Source of the DNA: an uncultured Spartobacteria bacterium | GTDB taxonomy: Bacteria; Verrucomicrobiota; Verrucomicrobiae; Chthoniobacterales; UBA6821 | DNA: 6,308 nucleotides | Direction: 5' to 3' | NCBI GenBank assembly: GCA_903919105.1 | Contig: CAIXGT010000226.1 | Coordinates: 1 to 6,308 of the forward strand | Notes under the pieces: generated by a model | Told to the model about the DNA's origin: nothing | What the model saw: only the letters and a program-made list of their open reading frames with translations | Databases searched by the model: none | Part shown: one piece after another, positions 1 to 5,124 of the stretch | Layout: each line of letters opens with the position of its first letter | Numbering within the stretch: position 1 is the first letter of the stretch | Made by a program: the position numbers and the translations under genes

Positions 1-1
1 G

Positions 2-421
2 ACCGGTCGTGATGACGAAGAGGACCGTGTCTGCCTCTCAAGTATTCACCAAGCCAAGGGACTCGAATGGCAGGTAGTCTTTCTGACGTGGCTGACGGAA
101 GGAATGTTCCCAGGAACACGCTCGATGGAGGATGACAATGCCCTGGAAGAGGAGCGGCGGCTTTTCTATGTGGGCGTCACAAGGTGCAAGGATGAGCTCT
201 ACCTCACCTATCCCGAACTAAGACTTAACGCCGCTTACGGCGAGGCCTTTCAAAGACCTTCACGCTTTTTGGAGGAACTTCCAGAAACGCTGACAGAGCG
301 CTGGGAGGTAGCCCGCGCTGTCGCACGTTTCACCCCACAGGGAGAGCGCCAAGCGCAGCGACACCAGAAGCGTGAATTTGACCCGGCCGACGAATCCCAA
401 GTTCCCGAGTGGGAGGATTAG
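2..421 (+). CDS. UvrD/PcrA/Rep-family ATP-dependent DNA helicase, C-terminal part (5' end outside window)
   Basis: This is the 3' end of a superfamily 1A DNA helicase gene, open from the window edge to the TAG at 419-421 (139 codons visible). Two hallmark helicase motifs of the second RecA-like domain are readable. Motif V is SSIHQAKGLEW at visible residues 13-23. Motif VI is EEERRLFYVGVTR at residues 49-61, whose last Arg corresponds to the ATP-contacting arginine of PcrA/UvrD. The linking stretch (LTEGMFPGTRS) is the usual family loop before motif VI, and KDELYLTYP follows as expected. In this family such proteins translocate 3' to 5' on single-stranded DNA using ATP, in repair or replication restart. 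About 78 residues follow motif VI; this tail is charged, ends in acidic residues (VPEWED) and shows no recognised domain. UvrD, PcrA and Rep cannot be told apart from this fragment. The gene converges on the mdtO-like gene. Confidence 0.93.
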   Translation, partial: TGRDDEEDRVCLSSIHQAKGLEWQVVFLTWLTEGMFPGTRSMEDDNALEEERRLFYVGVTRCKDELYLTYPELRLNAAYGEAFQRPSRFLEELPETLTERWEVARAVARFTPQGERQAQRHQKREFDPADESQVPEWED

Positions 422-471
422 AGCATTTATGATTCATTCTGACGCTCTGAAAAAGGTTGAGGAGGAGAAAA

Positions 472-499
472 ATGAATCTGGAACTCATGAACTCAGGAA
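472..499 (+). repeat. Left arm of a 28-bp inverted repeat
   Basis: These 28 bases match the reverse complement of 686-713 at 27 positions; the only mismatch is T488 against the G opposite C697. The arm starts at ATGAATCTGG and continues as an imperfect 8-bp tandem, GGAACTCA / TGAACTCA / GGAA. Identity stops abruptly at both ends. It is preceded by GAGGAGGAGAAAA, a strong Shine-Dalgarno-like tract, so the arm begins exactly where a start codon would lie. Confidence 0.9.
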
Positions 500-543
500 T
501 TACTTGCTTGGCCGTTGGTTCGCATCCGTTTCATCACGAATAA
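472..543 (+). other. Mini open reading frame (23 codons) with a strong Shine-Dalgarno-like leader; coding status doubtful
   Basis: The ATG at 472 follows GAGGAGGAG with a 4-nt AAAA gap, the best-looking ribosome-binding site in the window. The frame runs MNLELMNSG and then 14 more residues to a TAA at 541-543, ending in HPFHHE. No domain, signal peptide or membrane segment is visible. Its first nine codons are the repeat arm itself, which argues that the frame is a by-product of the repeat rather than a gene. It starts 50 bp after the helicase stop and could be translated from read-through of that transcript. I do not claim it is a gene. Confidence 0.2.
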
Positions 544-685
544 TTAGATTGGAGAAGCGTGTGACTGCTATGAGAGAACCGGGAACTCTCGGTCCATGCA
601 CCTAAGCAGAGATTCTCTGTAGAGAGAACGTCTTCCTCCTTGGCACTGCTTTCCACCCAATTGACGGATTGGTTCTGCTTTTCCC

Positions 686-713
686 TTCCTGAGTTCCTGA
701 GTTCCAGATTCAT
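686..713 (-). repeat. Right arm of a 28-bp inverted repeat
   Basis: Read on the minus strand this arm is ATGAATCTGG followed by a perfect 8-bp tandem GGAACTCA GGAACTCA GGAA. It pairs with 472-499 across a 186-bp spacer, giving a 242-bp element in total. On the minus strand it is preceded by AAGGGGAGACGGC and a second ATG, so this arm too begins at a plausible start codon. It opens a 60-codon frame running to 534. The bases just outside the two arms do not match each other as a target-site duplication. Confidence 0.9.
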
Positions 714-755
714 CATGCCGTCTCCCCTTAAGCGACAGATTGAGCAGATGATGCT

Positions 756-1772
756 CTAGCAGGCTACCTCGTTCTCTCCTGATCGTTCTACTGCCAGTTC
801 TACGGAACGGAGAGTCTGGTCGATAACCCAGAGCACCGTTGCCAGCACAATGCCACTCAAGACGCTGTAGAGGTTCGTAAGAGTTAGGTCAAATGACTGT
901 AGAGGCTTAGGACTCATGCCGGCACCGGTCAGGAAGATGATCAGAAAGAACGAGAGAATCGAAGTGAGGGAAGTAAATGCAAATTTAAGCCAGTTAATAA
1001 GCCAGATGATACCTAGAAATGCCGAAAGAAAAATCATCAGGTTGTTCGTGGACGCGCTGATAATTACGTCGAAGGACAATGCGACAATCACAGCACCGAT
1101 CGCCAGAAGGAAAGTCATCGGAAGGGCCGACTTATCCTTCTGGGTACAGAGGGTGATTCCCCAGACGAGTGTCACCATAACAAGGAATGGAGATGACAAA
1201 TACTGGTTGGCAATCAAACCGATCAAGAGGGAGATAACAGCGCAGGTAGCCAGATAGATGCAGTCCCGAACGGGAAAGTTTACAGGGCGAACCCTAGCGG
1301 TGGTGGGTGCTTTCGGAACGGGAAAGATTAGGAAAGAAAGGGAACCAGCGAGAAGACCAAACGAGCACCAGAATGCACGGAAGAACCCGTCAAAAACCGG
1401 TTCATTTCCAGAACCGGGAAACTTGTTTAGCAGTGACCCGCTCAACCCGTAAGCAATGATGACCATGGTGGCGGTGTCACGGCTTTTGGATCCGATCAAA
1501 AAAACAAGACACACAAGGCCAAAGTAGAAAGGAATAAAAAACCATGGTGCATCGCGAAACAGAATTTCCGTAAGCATCCCGATCCCGGCGGCCGCCCAGA
1601 GAAGGAAAAAACGCTGGCGCATCATGCCCCGCCGGAAGGTGGGCAGACCGGAGACCAGTGATGCACAAAGAAGACCTCTGACCGCAACGGGGTTAGGATA
1701 GATCTCGGTTGCCAGCAACGTTAACCCGATGGCCAGAGTGCTCCTACTGGCCATCCTGACCGCCTTGTTCAT
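756..1772 (-). CDS. MdtO/FUSC-like inner-membrane efflux component, short form
   Basis: A 338-residue, very hydrophobic protein, likely the inner-membrane part of a tripartite exporter. It appears to have two membrane halves. The first has helices at roughly residues 12-24, 33-45, 55-72, 75-95, 98-115 and 132-152. A basic linker follows (about 153-168, KAPTTARVRP). The second half has helices near 168-188, 192-210, 215-238, 244-262, 268-285 and 298-320. This two-bundle plan is that of the FUSC/aromatic-acid exporter superfamily (AaeB, MdtO, YccS). E. coli MdtO and AaeB are about twice as long because of soluble cytosolic regions; here those are essentially absent. The ATG at 1770-1772 overlaps the TGA of the adaptor gene (ATGA), with no Shine-Dalgarno sequence, implying translational coupling. 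The assignment rests on topology and gene order more than on signature residues. It ends at a TAG (756-758) facing the helicase gene. Confidence 0.85.
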   Translation of the reverse strand: MNKAVRMASRSTLAIGLTLLATEIYPNPVAVRGLLCASLVSGLPTFRRGMMRQRFFLLWAAAGIGMLTEILFRDAPWFFIPFYFGLVCLVFLIGSKSRDTATMVIIAYGLSGSLLNKFPGSGNEPVFDGFFRAFWCSFGLLAGSLSFLIFPVPKAPTTARVRPVNFPVRDCIYLATCAVISLLIGLIANQYLSSPFLVMVTLVWGITLCTQKDKSALPMTFLLAIGAVIVALSFDVIISASTNNLMIFLSAFLGIIWLINWLKFAFTSLTSILSFFLIIFLTGAGMSPKPLQSFDLTLTNLYSVLSGIVLATVLWVIDQTLRSVELAVERSGENEVAC

Positions 1773-2956
1773 CTGATGGGATCAATCGGAATATCCTTGG
1801 CAGAGCCTATTGGCGCTCTGAACTCGGGAGCGTCACCCTGCTGCAATTCAGACAAACGCTTCAAACCGGCTCCTGTATCGCCAACAGTACGAATAATCAC
1901 AGCGGCTGTCCCGCCCATGCGGAAGGAATGCTCCTCGGGAGCATCAAGCACGATGCGGACCGGAAAACGCTGAGCAAGAAGAATGAAGTCGAGTGTGGGA
2001 GAGACATTCTGCAAGATTCCCTGTCCGCCAGGGGCATTTTGAGTTGGGGCAAACTGCGGAGTGATCGCCTTGGGAAGTCCCTGAACAATGCCCTTGATCT
2101 TCCTATTCGACTCAGCTAGGAGATACACCTCGGCCTCCATGCCGGGACGAATGTTTCGCAGGTCGGTCTCTCGGAAGTTCGCCAGCACATACCAGATCTT
2201 CTGATCCACAATGGAGAAGACCTGCTCCCCCACCGCAGCATAGGCACCGGGAGTAATCTGGAGATTCACGACATAGCCATCGCAGGGAGCGTAGACCTTG
2301 CAATAAGACAGCTTCAGTTCTGCATCGCGGAGCATGGCCTCGGCGGCTGCGCGTCGGACATTGATGTCGCCCTTTTCTCCCAGCAGGTTTCGGGCCTTCT
2401 CTAAGGCAGCCTGATCCTGGGCGACCTTGTCAGTAGCAGTCACCGCTTCGGTCTGGGCCAGCTGGTTCTTATCGACAGTCACGTAGAGGTTGCCGACTAG
2501 GGCCTGAATGCGTTTTGCATAGTCCACAGCGTAGGTGGCCTTGGCCTGACCCTGCTTCAGTTCAGCCTCGGCGGCAGCGATCTGGTCTTTGTAGGCCTGA
2601 ATCTCCAACTCCGTCAGCGCGAGTTGAGCTTTGGCCTGCTCTGCCTTCGCCTCGAAGGGGCGCGCATCGAGTTCAAAGAGGAAGTCTCCCTTGTGAACCT
2701 GCTGGTTGTCCTTCACATGGATAGCAATGATGGAGCCGCCTACCTGGGGACTCACGCCGATGACATTCGCACGGACCTGAGCATCCTCGGTGCGGGGATT
2801 CACGCGGATATTGTGATAGACCCCCAGCGAGAGAAGAATAGCCGCTGCATAGACGGCCAGCGAAAGAATCAATCCAAGGATCCTACGGGCAAACTGCTTG
2901 GGCTTGGCTACTGGTTCCATCGTCACAGGTAATGAGGTCTCGGTCGGGTCGCTCAT
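1769..2956 (-). CDS. mdtN: HlyD/EmrA/MdtN-type membrane fusion protein (periplasmic adaptor of an efflux system)
   Basis: A 395-residue periplasmic adaptor that should link an inner-membrane exporter to a TolC-type channel. Layout: a short cytosolic N-terminus; one membrane anchor at about 25-48; the first lipoyl half from TEDAQVRANV to DFLFELD (57-97) with the typical KDNQQVHKGD turn; an Ala/Gln/Glu/Lys-rich coiled-coil hairpin at about 100-212; the second lipoyl half at about 217-250 (VYAPCDGYVV, then ITPGAYAAVGEQVFSIVD); and a beta-barrel region with WYVLANFRETDLRNIRPGM at 255-273. The NFRE/PGM pattern is typical of the EmrA/AaeA/MdtN branch. The start is ATG 2954-2956, which overlaps the upstream TGA (2953-2955) as ATGA. 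The frame stays open to an ATG at 3118, but that extension would run antiparallel to nothing and cover most of the ytcA-like gene, adding 54 residues atypical of the family. The stop again overlaps the next start. The name mdtN is by family and context. Confidence 0.93.
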   Translation of the reverse strand: MSDPTETSLPVTMEPVAKPKQFARRILGLILSLAVYAAAILLSLGVYHNIRVNPRTEDAQVRANVIGVSPQVGGSIIAIHVKDNQQVHKGDFLFELDARPFEAKAEQAKAQLALTELEIQAYKDQIAAAEAELKQGQAKATYAVDYAKRIQALVGNLYVTVDKNQLAQTEAVTATDKVAQDQAALEKARNLLGEKGDINVRRAAAEAMLRDAELKLSYCKVYAPCDGYVVNLQITPGAYAAVGEQVFSIVDQKIWYVLANFRETDLRNIRPGMEAEVYLLAESNRKIKGIVQGLPKAITPQFAPTQNAPGGQGILQNVSPTLDFILLAQRFPVRIVLDAPEEHSFRMGGTAAVIIRTVGDTGAGLKRLSELQQGDAPEFRAPIGSAKDIPIDPIR

Positions 2957-3213
2957 CGGGCGGCAAAGAAAAGGAGCCAGCAACCGCAGGTAAGGGCGAT
3001 GTAGAGCGCCGCATAAAAAAGAGGAATCGGTACAAAGAAAGGAACCATATTTGTCCTCAGAAAGATCAGATGGAAGATCCAGAAAGCAGCCAGGCCGATC
3101 AATCCAGAGAGTAGCCACGCCGGAAAGTAAGCTCCGGCTATGTTAATCTGCGGATCACAACCCGTCATCGTCAAGAGGACGAGTAGGAGTGAGAAAATAA
3201 TCCGAAGATTCAT
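2953..3213 (-). CDS. ytcA: YtcA-like small membrane lipoprotein of an MdtNO-type efflux operon
   Basis: An 86-residue protein. It begins with a signal-peptide-like stretch (MNLRIIFSLLLVLLTMTGC) ending in a lipobox-like MTGC, with Cys19 as the expected lipidated residue. Met at -3 is a less usual choice. Asp20 follows, which in E. coli would favour retention in the inner membrane. Next come INIAGAYFPAW (24-33) and two predicted membrane helices at about 34-51 and 63-83. The AGAYFPAW segment, the size and the position directly before a MdtN-like adaptor match the YtcA family. In E. coli ytcA lies with mdtNOP; the function of the protein is unknown. The ATG at 3211-3213 has GGG directly abutting it, too close to act as a normal ribosome-binding site. 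Its TGA overlaps the adaptor start by 4 bp. The other candidate is a DUF1656/AaeX-type protein, but those normally lack a lipobox. Confidence 0.8.
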   Translation of the reverse strand: MNLRIIFSLLLVLLTMTGCDPQINIAGAYFPAWLLSGLIGLAAFWIFHLIFLRTNMVPFFVPIPLFYAALYIALTCGCWLLFFAAR

Positions 3214-3273
3214 CCCTTTAGATTACGGGCGGGGCTGAGGCGCGGGCAACGCTAATTGATATCTGCCAGGAGA

Positions 3274-4992
3274 TCAAAGCCCACCATGTTTCCAAGTGGA
3301 AAGGGCGATGCGCAAGCACATGAATCCCCCCCAACAGAGACCGACCAACCCGATCACCGGGATATGCCAGACCTTCGGTGGGATCCCCGAGTGAATCAGC
3401 AGGGCCGAGCAGATCAAGACGGAGGCCGCGACGATGGCATTGGCTAACCGGTTGGCGATCGAGTCAAGGGTAACGCGGAGTGGCTCGATTCCCTTCGCAT
3501 CGATCCGGTGCTGAAGGGGGATGATTACGTCACCCCTTTTGATCCGATTCCAGAGCATCCTGAAATCGCTCGGAAAAACTTCCAGAAAATCCACCGATGC
3601 TGCGCCCAGCTTCTTGAGGAGCTCAAGTAGGTGTGCAGGCATGTATTTCCCGGCGATCAGTTTCTCAGCATAGGGGCGGCCGAGTTCAATGAAATTCAGT
3701 CCAGGATTGAGAGAGCGCCCTACCGCCTCGACCTGAGAGAGCGCCTTGATCCCGAGATAGAAGCTCCCCTTCATCCGGAGGCGGTGTAACCTGAGAAGTT
3801 CGAGGAGGTTGTTGAGAACGAGGGAGAGATTGATTTCTGAGAGCGGCTTATTGAGATACTTATCACTGAACTCCTCCACATCCCGCAGCATGCGATCGAA
3901 ATCCTCGACATTCCCATCCTCGGACATATCGATCAGCGCAAGCATCACCTGCCTGTTGTCTTTCTCTCCAAGACCGGCAATGAGCTGGGCGAGATTGGAG
4001 CGGAAGCTGGGTGAAAATGCACCCATCATGCCGTAGTCATACAGCCCCAGCACTCCGCCGCTGGGAGTCTCCTTCGACTCAATGATAGTTATGTTCCCGG
4101 GATGGGGATCCCCGTGGAAAAAACCATAAGTGAAGACCTGTTCGTAGATCAGGCCAGAAATCGTTTCAGAGAGGCTAATGGGATCAATGCCCTTGGAGCG
4201 GAGTTTATCAACCTTGGTCACGGAATGACCGGAGATGAACTCCATCGTCAGGATCTTCTCCCCGCTCAGTTCCCTGAAGAGTGCGGGCACCTTGATCACG
4301 GGCGATCCTTGAAACTGGGTAGCAAAGCGCTCTGCATTTCCGGCCTCGTGCGTGAAGTCGAGTTCCATCTTTAGGGTCTCGGCAAATTCCTGCACCACCG
4401 CGACGGGATTCAACGAGGCAAGATCGGCAACATGCTGCTCCAGAAACTTCGCCAGATCGACCAGAATGGAAAGATCCTGCTCAATCACTGGACGGATGTC
4501 GGGGCGTTGAACTTTGACGGCAACAGTCACCCCATCAGGTGTGACCGCGCGGTGCACCTGAGCGATCGAGGCACCCGCGATCGGCTTCTCATCAAATTCC
4601 AGGAACGCCACTTCCACAGGCTTCCCAAGCTCACGGGCAAAGATCTCCTTGGCCAGGCTTCCCGGGAAAGTGGGGACATTATCCTGAAGCTTGCAGAGTT
4701 CCTCATAGTAGGTGTCATCGACCAGATCGCGGCGGGAACTCAGGATCTGACCGAACTTGATGAAGGTGGGCCCCAACTCCTCTAATGCTAAGCGCAGACG
4801 CTCCTGAGGTGACTTGGAGAGAATACCGGTCGAATGGGTCTCAAGAACCGCTTTGTCCACCCCGATCAACTGCTGCCAAGCAACGAGCTTTAGGACATCG
4901 GAAAATCCATACTTAAAGAGAATCGTCACGATCTCGTTATAGCGGGGTAACTGGGCGGCAAAGCCAACGGCGGAGCGGATTTCAGTGATCAC
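3274..4992 (-). CDS. ubiB: UbiB/ABC1 (AarF/ADCK) family atypical protein kinase-like ATPase
   Basis: A complete 572-residue member of the UbiB/ABC1 family, slightly longer than the 546-residue E. coli UbiB. Signatures in order: the family-specific KxGQ motif as KFGQ (79-82), followed by ILSSRRDLV; the Ala/Gly-rich nucleotide loop [11 protein letters not shown] (139-149); the invariant Lys in VAVKVQRP (K160); the catalytic loop HGDPHPGN (293-300); and the metal-binding Asp in YDYGMMG (D319). Two C-terminal hydrophobic helices at about 518-536 and 543-561 would anchor it in the inner membrane. In E. coli UbiB supports ubiquinone synthesis; relatives in bacteria without ubiquinone are thought to serve isoprenoid-lipid or membrane homeostasis, so the exact role here is open. 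The start is GTG 4990-4992, the first start after an in-frame stop at 5002-5004. No Shine-Dalgarno sequence precedes it and the GTG lies inside a perfect palindrome. The gene ends 60 bp before the ytcA-like gene. Confidence 0.94.
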   Translation of the reverse strand: MITEIRSAVGFAAQLPRYNEIVTILFKYGFSDVLKLVAWQQLIGVDKAVLETHSTGILSKSPQERLRLALEELGPTFIKFGQILSSRRDLVDDTYYEELCKLQDNVPTFPGSLAKEIFARELGKPVEVAFLEFDEKPIAGASIAQVHRAVTPDGVTVAVKVQRPDIRPVIEQDLSILVDLAKFLEQHVADLASLNPVAVVQEFAETLKMELDFTHEAGNAERFATQFQGSPVIKVPALFRELSGEKILTMEFISGHSVTKVDKLRSKGIDPISLSETISGLIYEQVFTYGFFHGDPHPGNITIIESKETPSGGVLGLYDYGMMGAFSPSFRSNLAQLIAGLGEKDNRQVMLALIDMSEDGNVEDFDRMLRDVEEFSDKYLNKPLSEINLSLVLNNLLELLRLHRLRMKGSFYLGIKALSQVEAVGRSLNPGLNFIELGRPYAEKLIAGKYMPAHLLELLKKLGAASVDFLEVFPSDFRMLWNRIKRGDVIIPLQHRIDAKGIEPLRVTLDSIANRLANAIVAASVLICSALLIHSGIPPKVWHIPVIGLVGLCWGGFMCLRIALSTWKHGGL

Positions 4993-5004
4993 AGGAGGTG
5001 ATCA
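4986..5004. promoter_or_regulatory. 19-bp perfect palindrome over the ubiB start codon (candidate operator or mRNA hairpin)
   Basis: TGATCAC-AGGAG-GTGATCA on plus: 7-bp perfect arms with a 5-bp spacer. The ubiB GTG start (4990-4992) lies within one arm. It could be a binding site for a dimeric regulator of the divergent genes. Alternatively, in the ubiB message it could be a hairpin that buries the start codon. Read on plus, 4993-5003 is AGGAGGTGATC, a full match to an extended Shine-Dalgarno sequence, but no start codon sits at a working distance downstream. The function is not established; the structure itself is plain. Confidence 0.5.
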
Positions 5005-5022
5005 AATCGTTCCACTTGAGCC

Positions 5023-5050
5023 ATAGCAATACCATTCCCCAACCCTTCAA
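5023..5050 (-). promoter_or_regulatory. Weak candidate sigma-70-like promoter for ubiB
   Basis: On the minus strand TTGAAG (complement of 5045-5050) stands 16 bp before TGCTAT (complement of 5023-5028), about 30 bp upstream of the ubiB GTG. The -35 matches consensus at 4 of 6 positions and the -10 at only 3 of 6, so this is a placement suggestion. The -35 falls inside the dyad at 5043-5057. I found no comparable pair facing the outer-membrane-factor gene. Confidence 0.18.
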
Positions 5051-5057
5051 GGAAGGG
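5043..5057. repeat. 15-bp perfect dyad in the ubiB/outer-membrane-factor divergent intergenic region
   Basis: CCCTTC-AAG-GAAGGG has 6-bp perfect arms and a 3-base centre. It lies midway between the two divergent starts. No T-run follows on either strand, so it does not look like an intrinsic terminator. A small regulator site, or a short hairpin in the leader of the plus-strand gene, are the plausible roles; chance is also possible for a stem this short. Confidence 0.4.
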
Positions 5058-5124
5058 ATTGAGTTTGCAGGAAGATCACTCCATCGTCACATCGCACCCC
5101 CGTTATCAGCGGCGAGTCATTCCA

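Larger units (their letters stand above)
422..755. other. Intergenic region between convergent genes, with no recognisable gene
   Basis: This 334-bp stretch lies between the helicase stop and the stop of the mdtO-like gene, so it is downstream of both. Its one clear structure is a pair of inverted 28-bp arms listed separately. Between the arms lie a short perfect palindrome, CAGAGA-T-TCTCTG at 607-619, and two direct copies of GAGAGAAC at 572-579 and 622-629. I see no transposase fragment, no tRNA-like fold and no hairpin followed by a T-run that would make a convincing intrinsic terminator for either flanking gene. Two tiny open frames begin in the arms: 472-543 on plus (23 codons plus stop) and 534-716 on minus (60 codons plus stop). 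Neither encodes anything recognisable. Confidence 0.75.

Noticed and set aside
372..605. 77-codon plus-strand frame overlapping the end of the helicase gene
   Set aside because: It starts inside the helicase reading frame, has no recognisable content, and its middle is the repeat arm in another frame.
607..629. Intrinsic terminator between the convergent genes
   Set aside because: The CAGAGA-T-TCTCTG palindrome has almost no loop, is AT-balanced and has no following T-run on either strand.
472..713. Classic MITE or insertion-sequence remnant
   Set aside because: No transposase fragment and no flanking target-site duplication. The arms carry an internal 8-bp tandem, which is unusual for terminal inverted repeats.
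534..716. 60-codon minus-strand frame starting in the right repeat arm
   Set aside because: It is 39 bp after the mdtO-like stop and has a passable leader, but its composition is polar and featureless and it starts in repeat sequence. Kept as a finding about the repeat, not as a gene.
1258..1452. Plus-strand frame opposite the mdtO-like gene
   Set aside because: It is antisense to a coherent multi-helix membrane protein and has no recognisable domain.
2957..3118. N-terminal extension of the MdtN-like adaptor to an ATG at 3118 (449 residues)
   Set aside because: The extra 54 residues lie on the same strand over most of the ytcA-like gene and do not resemble adaptor N-termini. The ATG at 2954-2956 gives the standard short cytosolic end and an ATGA overlap.
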